Shown here piece by piece: positions 1 through 14,680 of a stretch of DNA of 64,000 bases (positions are counted from its first letter, which is position 1; every line of letters starts with the position of its first letter). Source of the stretch: Scylla paramamosain (Eukaryota > Arthropoda > Malacostraca > Decapoda > Portunidae). Under the pieces are notes generated by a model that was not told the DNA's origin, made no database searches, and worked only from the letters and a program-made list of their open reading frames with translations. The translations under genes and the position numbers were made by a program. The stretch is from contig NC_087186.1 of assembly GCF_035594125.1 (NCBI RefSeq), positions 2,686,228-2,750,227 of the forward strand, read 5' to 3'.

Positions 1-2
1 CC

Positions 3-2018
3 CGTTTGCAAGACTACGGGGTGCAAGTCAACGTCGACAAGTCTGTGTTTGGGGTCCCCTCCATCACCTTCCTTGGCCACACTGTCTCCTTGGAAGGCAT
101 CACTCCACTACAAGAAAAGTGCGAGTTCATCCAGAACTTCCCCAAGCTTACAACACAGCGCCAACTCAAGCAATTCCTGGGGATGCTGAACTACTACAAC
201 CGCTTCATCCCCAGCTGCTCACTACTTCTTCAGCCCCTCTACGCGATGATCAAGCCTTGCAAGAGAGGACAGTCCATCTCCTTAGTCTGGACTCCAGCCA
301 CTGAGGAAGCTTTCACAGCAGCAAAACAAGCTCTCAGCTCCGTCTCACCTCTCAGCTTCCCTGACCCAGTTGGCATCATCTCTATCGCCACAGACGCTTC
401 TGACATCGGCATCGGAGCAGTTCTACAGCAGTATGTCGACGGAGGTTGGAAACCGCTCTCTTTCTTCTCAAAGAAATTTAACAAGGCGGAATCCAAGTAC
501 AGTACTTACGACAGGGAACTTCTCGCCATCTACAAGGCCATCAAGCGTTTCCGGTACTTCGTGGAAGGTCGCAACTTCCATGTATACACCGACCACAAGC
601 CACTCACTTCGAAGTCCCTGCACATCAAGACCTCCTGTTCACCGCGACAACTGCGTCACATCGACTTCATCTCGCAGTTCACCACGGATTTGCGCTACGT
701 CAAAGGTGAACACAACGCCCCAGCTGATGCTCTCTCGCGCAACATCTCTTCTGTGTCATCTTCTCCCATCGACTACACTGCCATCGCTGCTGACCAGGCC
801 AACGATGAAGAGCTGCGGCAACTCCAAGACAACCCCGCACTACAGATGAAGAAGATACAACACCCAGGAACCACAGTGCACGTTTACGCTGACACTTCCA
901 CCGATTCCTGTCGGCCCTACCTGCCGAAGACCCACCGGTATCGTGTTTTTCGTCAGCTGCACGACCTCTCTGACCCTGGCATCCGAGCATCTCAGCAGAT
1001 GATGACCTCACGCTTCATCTGGTTTGGCATCAACAAAGACGTCAGGCTGTGGACCCGCACATGTGTCAAGTGCCAAGCCTCCAAGGTGTGGCGACACACA
1101 CGCTCTCCTGCGGCCGCCTTCACTCCAGTCTCTTCACGGTTCGACCACGTGCATGTCGACCTCGTTGGACCGCTACCCTACTCTGACGGTTACCGGTACC
1201 TTCTCACCTGCGTCGACCGCTTCACACGCTGGCCGGAAGCTGCACCTTTGGCTGACATCACAACGGACTCCGTCGCACGTGCCTTCATCACTACTTGGAT
1301 CTCCAGGTTCGGTGTCCCTCTCAGCCTCACTTCTGACCGTGGCAGCCAGTTCGAGTCTAGTGTGTGGTACAAGGTGATGTCACTACTAGGCATCCAACGC
1401 TTCAGGACAGCCAGTTACCACCCGCAGGCAAACGGCACCGTTGAGAGATTCCACCGTCAGCTGAAGTCTTCCTTAGCTGCCTCTGCCACACGTGCAGACT
1501 GGTCCCAGGCACTTCCTCTCGTCCTCCTTGGCATACGGACATCACTAAAGGAAGACCTACACCACTCCTCCGCCGAGCTCGTTTATGGTACCAAGCTCAG
1601 GTTACCAGGCGAACTCCTAACTCCTGCACCTCGCTCTACTCCTTGCAGCGTTCAGGACCTTGCTGCCAACCTCTCTGACTTCATGCAGCGTCTGCAGCCT
1701 GTCCAGCCTCGCACGTCTCCCTCCAAGACTTTTGTCAGCCAGGATCTGGACACTTGCACGCACGTGTTCGTCAGGGTTGACGCTGTGAAGAAGCCCCTGC
1801 AGCAACCCTACCAAGGCCCCTTCAAAGTCCTGAGCAGGAGGAGAAAGACGGTCACTGTGGACAAGGATGGTAAGGCTGACACCATCTCCATCGACCGAGT
1901 CAAGCCTGCCTACCTCCTTCACAGTGACCCGGCCGTCATCAACACCATCGGCCAGAACGTCGCCACCAACACCACTCGCCACAAGAAGACAGTTACGTTC
2001 CTCCTACCTCGTCACTAG
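3..2018 (+). CDS. pol: Ty3/Gypsy pol, 5'-partial (RT C-terminus, RNase H, integrase)
   Basis: This is the 3' part of a Gypsy-type polyprotein; its 5' end lies outside the window. Numbering from the codon at position 6, the reading starts in the RT thumb (FLGH near residue 22, FLGMLNYYNRF near 58). RNase H follows, with acids D130 (TDAS), E171 (YDREL), D196 (YTDH) and D241. The integrase zinc region has C353 and C356, but the usual second histidine (SHPG) reads SDPG. The integrase core is complete: D385 (VDLVG), D444 (TSDRG) and E480 (HPQANGTVE), with D,D(35)E spacing. The frame has no stop until a TAG that overlaps a purine tract just before the LTR. The protein would reverse-transcribe and integrate the element. 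The intact frame suggests a young copy. It is GC-rich compared with the other elements here. Confidence 0.93.
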   Translation, partial: RLQDYGVQVNVDKSVFGVPSITFLGHTVSLEGITPLQEKCEFIQNFPKLTTQRQLKQFLGMLNYYNRFIPSCSLLLQPLYAMIKPCKRGQSISLVWTPATEEAFTAAKQALSSVSPLSFPDPVGIISIATDASDIGIGAVLQQYVDGGWKPLSFFSKKFNKAESKYSTYDRELLAIYKAIKRFRYFVEGRNFHVYTDHKPLTSKSLHIKTSCSPRQLRHIDFISQFTTDLRYVKGEHNAPADALSRNISSVSSSPIDYTAIAADQANDEELRQLQDNPALQMKKIQHPGTTVHVYADTSTDSCRPYLPKTHRYRVFRQLHDLSDPGIRASQQMMTSRFIWFGINKDVRLWTRTCVKCQASKVWRHTRSPAAAFTPVSSRFDHVHVDLVGPLPYSDGYRYLLTCVDRFTRWPEAAPLADITTDSVARAFITTWISRFGVPLSLTSDRGSQFESSVWYKVMSLLGIQRFRTASYHPQANGTVERFHRQLKSSLAASATRADWSQALPLVLLGIRTSLKEDLHHSSAELVYGTKLRLPGELLTPAPRSTPCSVQDLAANLSDFMQRLQPVQPRTSPSKTFVSQDLDTCTHVFVRVDAVKKPLQQPYQGPFKVLSRRRKTVTVDKDGKADTISIDRVKPAYLLHSDPAVINTIGQNVATNTTRHKKTVTFLLPRH

Positions 2019-2026
2019 GGGGGGAA
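2018..2026 (+). promoter_or_regulatory. polypurine tract of Gypsy-1
   Basis: A G7A2 run begins at the last base of the pol stop codon and lies three bases before the LTR. This is the expected position of the plus-strand primer of an LTR retrotransposon. Confidence 0.7.
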
Positions 2027-2029
2027 TAC

Positions 2030-2511
2030 TGTAGCGGGACACAAGTCACCGTTCCTAGCACTCCGTTTTCTGTTAATTTTTCACCCTTCCGTTTTCACTC
2101 TCTCTACTGCCCACGCTCTTGTCTTTCATCTCTTTTTCATCACTTTATACATTTCTCTTACTTGTCACATTCTGTGCACGCTCTTTTACACATGTATTAC
2201 ACATCTTCTCAATACATCTTACTACTCCTTTCTTCACACAGACATACACACACACATACACTCTCTTTTTCCATAATTTTGTATGTGTCGTTTGTTATGT
2301 TTAGTAATTGTTATATATATTGTTCATATTTTTACCTGAATAAACAGAGAATACCCAGGCTAAATTTCCTTTGCCCGAGCTACACAGTTATGACACTGGA
2401 GATATTACCCTTCAAGGTCTAAACACTGCTATGACCAAGTCGTAGTTGGGAGCCTAAACTTCTCGCTTGAGCAACTTACGGGCGGCCAAGTAGCACCTCA
2501 CCTTCGCTACA
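2030..2511 (+). repeat. 3' LTR of Gypsy-1 (482 bp)
   Basis: The LTR starts TGTAGC and ends GCTACA, a perfect six-base terminal inverted repeat of the TG...CA type. It follows directly on the polypurine tract and contains an AATAAA polyadenylation signal at 2339-2344. Only one LTR is visible because the 5' part lies outside the window. The DNA to the right is the tail of an RNase H fragment, so the element inserted into an older non-LTR retrotransposon. Confidence 0.85.
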
Positions 2512-3033
2512 CATCTTCCCACCTGCCCTGCCAAGTGACAAGAACTGCCACCCTTATGCTGGAGTATATATCATGAAAGGGAATTGGGGTGGAAGGAGCA
2601 ACACGAGTTGCTGCCTTTTTAGCCAGCCTATCGGTCTTCTCATTACCATGAACCTCCACATGTGCGGGTACCCAACAAAATGTCATGTGATATCCTCTGC
2701 GCTGAAGCAGGTGAATCCACTCTAAAACAGATAAGATTAGGGGAGGGAGAGAGGAAAAAAAATGGTCCAGGGCAGACAACACACTACGGGAGTCACTAAA
2801 AATACTAAAACTTGAAACCAGTCAAGTAAAAATATTTTTTTTAGGGCAAGAATAATGGCAGATAACTCTGCCGTAAAAATAGAAACAACTCTCGGAAGGC
2901 TACCGCCTGGACAGAAGAAAGGGAATATAACACTATAACACACTCCATCATCAGACTCTGAACCATCAGTGTAGACAAGGATGGAGCTAGAGTGTGTCGA
3001 AGAGTGTTCCAAAAATAAAGCACAAGACTCGTA
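2512..3033 (-). pseudogene. Family B non-LTR retrotransposon, RNase H domain remnant
   Basis: Two overlapping minus-strand frames carry pieces of a type I RNase H. The upstream frame has YTDGS followed by FTAELSAI, which are the first two catalytic blocks. The downstream frame has WVPAHVEVHGNEKTDRLAKK, which is the last block. They are in different frames, so at least one frameshift has broken the domain. RNase H after the RT is typical of Jockey/I/R1-type non-LTR elements and is absent from family A here. The fragment is cut on one side by the Gypsy-1 LTR and on the other by the A-rich 3' tail of an A copy. A relative lies at 63,010-64,000. Confidence 0.75.
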
Positions 3034-5972
3034 CTTTTTTTTCTTTTTCATGTAGGAGGAACATCGGCCAAGGGCAACAAAAATCTGAAAAAAAAAAAAG
3101 CTCACTGAGTCCCGAATAGTCCTAAATAGGTTCCGAAGTGGTGGTCAACAACTGAAAGATAAGTGTCTTGAAATTTTCCTCATAAAGGTGTTCAAGTCAT
3201 AGGAAGGTGGAAATACAGAAGCAGGATGGAAATTCCAGAGTTTACCAGAAAAGGGGATGAATGATTAGGAATGCTGGTTAACTCTTGCATCAGAGAGGTG
3301 GACAGAATAGGGGTGAGAAAAAGAAGAAAGTCTTGTGCAGCGAGGCAGTGGGAGTAAGAGAGGCATGCAGTTAGCAAGATCTGAAGAGCAGTTAGCATGA
3401 AAATAGCGGTAGAAACTAGCAAGAGATGCAACATTCCGACGATGAGAAAGAGTTAGAGGAGTGGAGTTGATGAGACGAAAAGCTTTTGATCCCACCCTGT
3501 CTAAAAGAACAGTATGAGTGGATGAGTGGAAGTCCCCAGGCATGTGAAGTATACTCTATACAGAGTTAGCAACTGGGGGATGGGGGATAAGAATAACTGG
3601 CGGAGACGTCTCAGAACACCTAACTTCATAAAACCTGTTTTAGCTAGAGACGAAATGTGAAATTTCCAGTTTCGATTATAAGAAAAGGATAGACCAAGGA
3701 TGTTCAGTGTAGAAGAGTTGAGTGTCATTGAAGAAGAGGGGATAGTGGTCTGGAAGGTTGTGTCGAGTTGAAAGATGAAGAAATTGAGTTTTTTGAGACG
3801 TTGAACAATACTAAGTTTGCTCAGAAATTTTAGAGATATCAGAAGTCGGGCGTTCTGTGGCTTCCCTGCGTGAACTGTTTACTTCCTGAAGGGTTGGACA
3901 TCTGTGAAAAGACGTGGAAAAGTGTAGGGTGGTATCATCAGCATAGGAGCGGATAGGGCAAGAGATGTTTGGTTTAAAAGATCATTGATGAATAATAGGA
4001 AAAGAGTAGGTGACAGGAAAGAACCCTGAGGAACACCACTGTTAATAGATTTAGAACAGTGACAAGCAGCAATAGAACGGTCAAAAAGAAAACATGAGAT
4101 GAAGTTACAGAGAGAAGGATAGAAGCCGTAGGAGGGTAGTTTGGAAATCAAAGCTTTGTGCCAGACTCTGTCAAAACTTTTGATATGTCTAAGGTAACAA
4201 CAAAAGTTTCACCAAAGGATGACCTAGACTCAGTAAGGAAAGCCAGATCATCAATAGAACGGCCTTGACGAAACTCATACTGGCAATCAGATAGAAGGTT
4301 GTAAAGTGATAGGTGTTTAAGAATTTTTCTGTTGAGGATAGATTCAAAAACTTTAGATAGGCAGGAAATTAAAGCAATAGGATGTTAGGTAGTAGTTTGA
4401 GGGATCAGAGCGGTCGCCCTTTTCAGGAACAAGCTTAATGTAGGCAAACTTCCAGCAAGAAGGAAAGATAGATGTTGACAGAAAAAAAGATGAAAGGTTT
4501 GACTAGGCAAGGTGCATGCACGGAGACGCAGTTGCAGAGAACAATAGGATTGACCCCATCAGGTCTATAAGCCTTCCGAAGGTTTAGGCCAGCGAGGACA
4601 TGGAAAACATCATTGCGATTTAATATTTTAATATATATAAATATTTAATAAAATATATAATAAAATTTTAATAGGTAGCATGGAGTAGTCAGAGGATGGA
4701 GAAGAGGGAGGAACAAGCCCTGAATCGACCATGGTTAAGGTTTTATCAAAGGTCTGAGCAAAGAGTTCAGGTTTAGAGATAGTTTTTTTTTTTTTTTGGG
4801 CTAATTGGAGAACAGACTTGGCATGGTTTCGGGCAGAAATATAAAGTGCATGAGATTCTGGTGATGGAAAGCTCAAGTACCTTTTGTGGGCCACCTCTCT
4901 ATCATGTATAGCACGAAAACAGGCTCTGTTAAACCAAGGTTTGAAAGGTTTAGGTCGAGAAAAAGAGTGAGGGATGTACGCCTCCATGCTAGACAATATC
5001 ACCTCTGTTATGCGCTCGGCACACAGAGACAGGCCTCTGTCACGGAGGCAGTAGTCATTCGAAGGAAAATCAGCAAAATACCTCCTCCGGTCCCCCAACT
5101 AGCAGAGGCAAAATGGCAGAGGCACCTCCGCTTAGGTGGATCCTGAGGAGGGATTGGAGCGATGGGACAAGATACAGACATCAGATTGTGATCGAAGGAG
5201 CCCAATGGAGAAGAGAGCATGACAGCACAAACAGAAGGATAAGAGGTTAGGAAAAAGTCAAGAGCGTTGGGTGTATCTCCAAGACGATCAGGAATACGAG
5301 TATGGTGTTGTACCAGTTATTTTGGTCATGGAGGATAGCAAAGTTTAAGGCTAGTTCACCAGGTTGGTCAGTGACGGAAGAGGAAAGCCAAAGCTGGTGG
5401 TGAACACTGAAGTCTTCAAGAATGGAGATCTCTGCAAAAGGGAGTCAGAATGTGCTCCACTTTGAAAGTTAAGTAGTCAAAGAATTTCTTATAGTCAGAG
5501 GAGTTAGGTGAGAGGTATACAACACAGATAAATTTAGTTTGAGAACGACTCTGTAGTCATAACCAGATGGTGGAAAACTCAGAAGATTCAAGAGCGTGGG
5601 CACGAGAGCAGGTTAAGTCATTGCGCACATAAACGCAAGATCCAGCTTTGGATTGAAAATAAGGATAGAGAAAGAAGGAGGGAACAGAAAAGGGGCTACT
5701 GTCAGTTGCCTTAGACACCTGAGTTTCAGTGAGGAAAAGATGAGGCTTAGAAGAGGAGAGGTGGTGTTCTCCAGGTTGAAAATTAGATCTTAGATCGCGA
5801 ATGTTACAGAAGTTAATGAAGAAAAAGTTGAGGGGGATTTCAAGACACTTAGGGTTGTTGTCAGAAGGGCAGTCTGACCTGGGAACATTTGTGGTCCCCT
5901 CCTTAGATGGGGAATTTTAGGTTGGTGTAGGAGTCGCCATGATTTTGGAGTTTGAGTGAAGGGTGTGTGTGT
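3034..5972 (-). mobile_element. Family A non-LTR retrotransposon, copy A1 (decayed)
   Basis: This copy is similar along its length to the better preserved A2 (18,842-22,128) and A3 (28,479-31,729). On the minus strand it runs from the 5' UTR (about 5972) and the start of the product (about 5940) through the APE endonuclease and RT to the 3' UTR, and it ends in an A-rich tail at 3034-3050. The reading frame is broken many times: the C-terminal, RT and endonuclease parts lie in different frames, and the RT region holds small deletions and an AT-rich insertion near 4620-4675. It is an old, inactive copy. It lies between a CCHC-type ORF1 remnant and an RNase H remnant, and may have inserted into a family B element. 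Confidence 0.8.
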
Positions 5973-5974
5973 AA

Positions 5975-7170
5975 TTACGGGGAAAACTGGTACAGTTGTT
6001 CCTCCCATGACCGAACTCGTAACACCGGTAACATTGCAATGGACGATCCATGAAAGCCTTTACTGGGAGAGAGAGAGAGAACCGATTTTAACATGGTCAG
6101 GGAGAAAACGCCCGTAGAATATGTGCATTATTATATTACCATTGCCTTTAATCTTAGCCACTCGTTGAACATTATCTGAACATAACTGAAGGATGTCATC
6201 TTCTGAAAGTTCGTACAGGTCCTGTTTGTAAATATGTCCTTTACAGTAACTCAATGTTCGGTGTGGTTTGATAGATTCAATAGGGCATGGTAAATGAAGG
6301 AGCATCATCGCCTGTGTTAAATCTTTAGCTCGGATTAAGACTTCTTTGCCATATTTTTTTTATGGTATTTTAGGGGGAGTACTCCAATCTCCCTTTCTAG
6401 ATATTTGGCAGTGTGAATAAAGTTTCCTCGACCTTCCTTATAATATGCTACAAACCAGTAAGGTGTAGGTGGGTGGCGAAGTTTGGGAGCTCGTTCTTCT
6501 GCATCATCAAAGACATTAGGACAATAATCATTCTCACTATCAGCTACATTGCTTGACCGAATGACTTCAGCAATTAAATTGTTCTCTCGAAATGCAGAGA
6601 ATTTATTGCCTCAAGAGCACCTTTTGCAACAACGTCCGATGTAAATGTCACATAACTGTGATTAGACAAACAATTAACATCATATTTGAGACGGATACGG
6701 AGAACTATTTCGAAAGGCTTGAGAACTGAATGAATAGCACGGTACAACATGGAGGCATAGACATTAATAGTAATGAGAGTGTCAAGAAAGGACTCAAGAA
6801 CTGACCCAAAGCATTTTTCACCTTGGGAAACAATAGCAGTGGGAATATATATTCCCTCCAGCACAACACCATCACGTCCAGAGGGTGAAATCTCGAGGGA
6901 CTGGTCGACCGCCCCTCGACCAGAGGACCAGAAGAGTTTTTCATATTTACCCATATGTATATTATAAAAATAAATTGGCTCCAGAGACCAAGGGAGACCA
7001 CCTACTGAGATAACGGAGGGAGCAAGCACTGGCCACCGTGAACTGGAAACCTCATGCTCATGGAGGCCACTTGTTTTAAAAAGTGGCACCTCATGACTCG
7101 AAAGTTTGTCCACGACAGAGCTAAGACATCCCCCCACAATGCATTCCAGCCTAGACACCCAGCCATCCAA
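5975..7170 (-). pseudogene. Non-LTR retrotransposon ORF1 (gag-like, CCHC knuckle), frameshifted
   Basis: A minus-strand reading starting at 7170 can be followed to about 5975 through frame changes near 6570, 6360 and 6060. The last part contains CYRCYEFGHGRNNC, a CX2CX4HX4C zinc knuckle of the kind found in Jockey-type ORF1 nucleic-acid-binding proteins. The first 198 residues (6574-7170) are open but match nothing I can name. The product would be an RNA-binding nucleoprotein. It probably belongs to family B, because the RNase H remnant on the other side of A1 has the same orientation; this assignment is an inference. It is not a functional gene. Confidence 0.6.
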
Positions 7171-7429
7171 AACAGGACGACCTCAAAAGGTGGCCCCTCT
7201 GGTGAGCGGCGCTGTTGACCCGTACTGGTAGCCTAACTCTGGGAACCATTTAAATCTGGTTACTCACTGGCTACCTTGCTAGCATGGGTAGCCCTCTCCC
7301 AATACGTAGGGAGGAGCAGGGACCGAAGCCGCCTTCTAACTTCGTTCGCCAGGTCACAGAAACACGCATTCCCCCCCCCCCCCAACAACAAGGTAATTCC
7401 CACTAGGGGGAGATGGCGACAGAGAAGTG
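7171..7429. other. unassigned spacer
   Basis: This stretch may hold the 5' UTR of the ORF1 remnant. It includes a C13 run near 7371-7383. I see no convincing coding region. Confidence 0.4.
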
Positions 7430-7806
7430 GTCCGAGTCAGAGATGCTGGAGCAGCCGTAGTTACTGGAGGAAAGCTCTACCTCTGATTCCCTGCAGAAGT
7501 AAAATATCATAGCAATGTAGCCGTCTCTGGCATAGAGCCAGAGACAGGTCTGGAAGGAGGAGTAGGAGGAGAAAAAAAAAAAAAAAAAAAAAAGCGGTTG
7601 TTTGAGTTTGGAGGGCCAAGTGGAACCCCTGTTGTTCTCAATTGGTATAGTAGTTAATTATTTCAGAGGTTTAGTAATCTTTGATATTTTGTGATGAGTA
7701 TACGCCCCTTGTTTGAATCCGCTGATGTACCCAATTAGTTATGTGTTGATTTTGAATTTGTTTTGTTTTGTATACCTTCCAAAAATTTATTGTTTTTAAG
7801 GGGGCG
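7430..7806 (+). mobile_element. Family C LTR element, 3' internal fragment
   Basis: This purine-rich sequence, including an A23 run near 7565-7590, matches 14,150-14,534 and ends in a G-rich tract immediately before an LTR that starts TGTTGTG. It is the non-coding 3' internal region and polypurine tract of the LTR family that is best preserved at 24,782-31,896. Confidence 0.6.
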
Positions 7807-8933
<1,127 letters not shown>

Positions 8934-10740
8934 TAACTTTTATTTGTTTTTATTTATTTTTATTCATTACTATTAATCATAATGGAAACTCTGCATTTTC
9001 TACTTCTAGTGACCATTTATTTGAATCCTTCATAACAATATTTACGACACATTTTATTATTTTTTTTTCACGAGTGTCAGCTATATTTATCAATTACAAT
9101 GATTTTACTTTTGTACAAATTAAGTTAAAGACAAAATATTTTACCTTTATATTATAATTATTAAGGAAAACCGAGGAAAACAATGAATACAAACTTACAT
9201 TCACTGACACAATTATATTAGAAATAATTGTGTGAAACCTCAGTTGCCGTGTCTTTCACATTTTTTTTGCATTATTTTATAAACTGTAGAATATCTGCAA
9301 AATATTACCTTTGTATTAGTAGCTTCTTTTACTATTTTTGTGTTTAATTGCAAGTAAGTCAAGAAGGGGAGCTGAAAGGCTTGTGAGATAAGAGTCTAAG
9401 TTTTATTAACATATAAAATATTCCTTGTAATACCATACATTTGTACACAACAACATGATTTGTTTTAGTCCACAGAGTTAAGAATGAAAAAAAAAATCAT
9501 AAGTCAATCAATCAGAGCTATTGAAAGTTAAAAGAAATGCGTCTGTACCAATAATAATTGTGTAAACTTAAACTATGCTAGTAATGAATCACATGCAAAG
9601 AATCAATTAAAAATATGGGAATAATAAATCATAAACACTATGCACAAATCTAAATAACGAAACGGATTTGTCAGTGTAATGCTTAGTTAGTACTTGAATG
9701 TTTACCTACTATTCATAATATCTTTTACTGAGACTAGCAGAATTGATTACTTAAATCATAAGTTTTGCATTAAATAATCAGTCATTAAACAAAGATCAAA
9801 CAATTACAATTAAAATAATAATAAAAAAAAAATAGTAAAAGCACTTGGTTGTTCATCTACTATTCATAATTTCTTTTACTGAGACTAACATAATTGATTA
9901 CTTAAATCATAAGTTTTGCATTAAATGATCAGCCACTAAACAAAAATTACAATTAAAAGTCTAAAAAAAAAAAAATCGTAAAAGACCCTCAATACTAATA
10001 TACTTAATACTTAATATACAAATCATAAATTGCAATACAAATAAACAGCATATGACATACAGTGCACTGTATAAACAGTCCCAAAAACAGAAGTCCCTAG
10101 AAATAATGTCTAATTAAGGTAACCAACCACAGAGAGCAGGGCCAGCAGCAGGCAGTGAAGCTCAACACCCCATGTAGTCAGGGTATCCATGTAGTATCCA
10201 AGCGCTGCCCAATACAAACTGTAACTTTTGGGGATTGAATGTCCACGTGGAACATCCATGTACAACCCTAACAAATACCAAAGGTAAAATTGATAGTATA
10301 CATGACACTAAAGCGACAGTACTTGTGTTTGAAATTATACCTTCCTTTTTTGTAATCGATTAATGATCGGGATGCATGGTAACAAAGGATACAGTTTGTC
10401 ACATTTCTTTCTTAATACTCAATTAACCTCTGAACTACCTGGACTCAGGTATCAGTTTTACGTTTTCTATCAGCGAGCTTCCTCACTATCGTGTTCTCTG
10501 TCAAAAACTTCAACAACATCGTTTATAACATCACCTTTCTCTCTGGCACCCGCTGCGTTACACATACAGGTTGTGCTCATGTTTACTGGCCACAACACCA
10601 TTGCCATTTATAATTTAATATATAATTTCCTATGTTTGGTTTGCCTGTGTAGTCAAAATATAAACATGAGCGTCTATGGAAGAACAAAATATAGCTATGC
10701 ATATTTTTGTATTCCGTAAAAGAGCTTTACAATAAAAGGA
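8934..10740. other. AT-rich intergenic DNA, no gene recognised
   Basis: Low-complexity AT-rich sequence with short A runs. One 118-codon open frame at 10,363-10,719 has no recognisable motif and is probably chance. A local tandem duplication (9692-9990) is listed separately. Confidence 0.6.
9692..9990. repeat. tandem duplication, period about 151 bp
   Basis: Two diverged units share CTACTATTCATAAT, TCTTTTACTGAGACTA and a long ATTGATTACTTAAATCATAA core at an offset of 151 bases. Both end in A-rich stretches. Confidence 0.75.
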
Positions 10741-12832
<2,092 letters not shown>

Positions 12833-13229
12833 TAATCCTAACATAAGGCATAAAAGTAATAATCTCTCCCAGGGGCACAACAAAATGGGGAAACCCATAG
12901 GACAGCAAAAAGAGAGAAACAAAAAGTACATGATAAATGTAAAATTAGGTCTCAAAAAAAAAAAATAAATAAAAAAATAAATAAATACATATCCCTACTA
13001 CGGAGATGATAGGAATATGTAGGAACAGGATGAACAGAAGTATGAGAGACAGGTGGAGACTGAGGCATTGGATAAGCAGAAGAAGAAGACGTGGGGACAC
13101 GAGCCTTCTTCAACCTGTCAACATGGACAACTTCTGAAATATTAACATTTGGATTATAAATTTTAAATATATTACCAGAAAGGTTCTCTGTAATGAGAAA
13201 AGGGCCTGACGCAGAGGTGAGGCCTTAAA

Positions 13230-13268
13230 GACAGTGTCACCAATACCAAGGGTATTGGTGACACTGTC
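13230..13268. repeat. perfect 18-bp inverted repeat, 3-bp loop
   Basis: The arm GACAGTGTCACCAATACC is followed by AAG and its exact reverse complement, at the end of the integrase remnant. It looks like a local fold-back duplication rather than a terminator. Confidence 0.9.
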
Positions 13269-13769
13269 GACTAATCATCGCGCGTGAAGACTGTAGTCTT
13301 TCTCGCACTGGCACATGGATAGTCTGAAACGTGCGGATATGAGACTGAGCATAGTCATCGGCGGAATGCAATGGCACATGTGGGGCTACTTGTATATTGT
13401 AAGGGAGACGTTTCTCTTTGCCAAACACAATATAGTGAGGAGTCTTTCCCGTAGACAAATTCACAAATCCATTAATGGAAGCAGCTACATGCGGGAGCCA
13501 ATCTTCCCATGAGTCATGGAGTTTACCTGCAACATGCCGAAGGATCTCCAAAAAGCATTGTATTGCTGGCAAATGGTATTAAGTACCTCATTCTTAAACT
13601 CTGACCCATTATCAGAAAGCAAAACTGAAGGTGTAGTGAATGGTCAAAGGAGGTGGGACACTAAAGCATGGGCCACAACTGTAGAAGATTTGTTGGGCAA
13701 AGGTACAAGAATAACAAAGCGACTGAAATGATCAACGCAGACTAGAACATAAGAAGATCCTTGGTGAGT

Positions 13770-13811
13770 GGCAAAACTAAGAGGTGCCAGATGGCACCTC
13801 TTAGTTTTGCC
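13770..13811. repeat. perfect 20-bp inverted repeat, 2-bp loop
   Basis: The arm GGCAAAACTAAGAGGTGCCA is followed by GA and its exact reverse complement. It lies within the integrase reading and about 500 bp from a similar hairpin. Confidence 0.9.
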
Positions 13812-14149
13812 AAGGAAGTGGCACTTTTGTTTCACCAGTTTTATGGGTGTGGCACGGAGGCTCCACGGTGCCATGAACGGGCAAGTGCGAGTGATGTGGG
13901 CAGTAAAGGCCCGAAGGAGAGTTGTGTTTAGCCGGAAAGAGTAATGCCTGGCAGTGCCGTGCACCAGAGGCTACGGTCCCTGGTGGGCACATTGAGTGGT
14001 GCAAGGATGCAGGGATGTCTTTGGTGGGTGACTCTGAAATTTGTACAGTGTGGAGGAGAATGTACAGAAGAAGGAGCAGGCTGTGTAGTAGAGGGCGGAG
14101 AAGAGGTGAGAGTAGATGGAAATGTATTGTAAGTAGAAGACAGAGAAAG

Positions 14150-14604
14150 AAGAGAAGAGACCAGTCATGGAAGACATTGGAACAGCTGTAGCTGCAGGAG
14201 AAAAAATGTAAACAGAATACCCTGCAGAAAAAAAAAAATGTACACCGGTGTAGCAGAGATCACAGGTCCTGGCGGAGAACCAAAGACGTCTCGGAGGAGG
14301 AGGAGTAGGAAAAGAAGAAAGGAGAGGCAGTCTGAATTTGGAGGGCCAAGTGGGAGGCCCTGTTGTTTTCTGTTGTTATAGCAATTAATTATATCAGTGC
14401 TCTAGTAATCTGTATACGCCCTATGTATGAGTCTGATGACGTGCCCGATTAGTTGAGTATTGATTTAATTTTTGTTTCCCTAAATTTTCCTAAGTTTTAT
14501 GTATCTTCCCAAAATTTCTATTTATGAGGAGGCGTGTTGCGAACTGCGAAGTAAGAACGAATAAAAGAAGTAAGAGTATGAAGCAGGGAAGAATGAAGGA
14601 AGGA

Positions 14605-14680
<76 letters not shown>

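Larger units (their letters stand above)
13000..13970 (-). pseudogene. Gypsy-type integrase remnant (family D)
   Basis: Minus-strand frames carry the integrase core start (VCVDHFSRFV, first acid region) and the second acid region (LLSDNGSEFKNEV). The text then jumps directly to the C-terminal part (EILRHVAGKLHDSWEDWLPH and onward). The block that normally carries the catalytic glutamate (HPxxNGxxER) is missing, so an internal deletion of roughly 40 codons removed it. Further on, near 13,080-13,210, a GPY/F-like module can be read (GPFLITE, EVVHVDRLKKAR). Two perfect hairpins interrupt the region. No LTR can be paired with it. It is an inactive fragment. Confidence 0.7.

Noticed and set aside
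10363..10719. 118-codon plus-strand ORF
   Set aside because: No motif, AT-rich codons, no splice or regulatory support.
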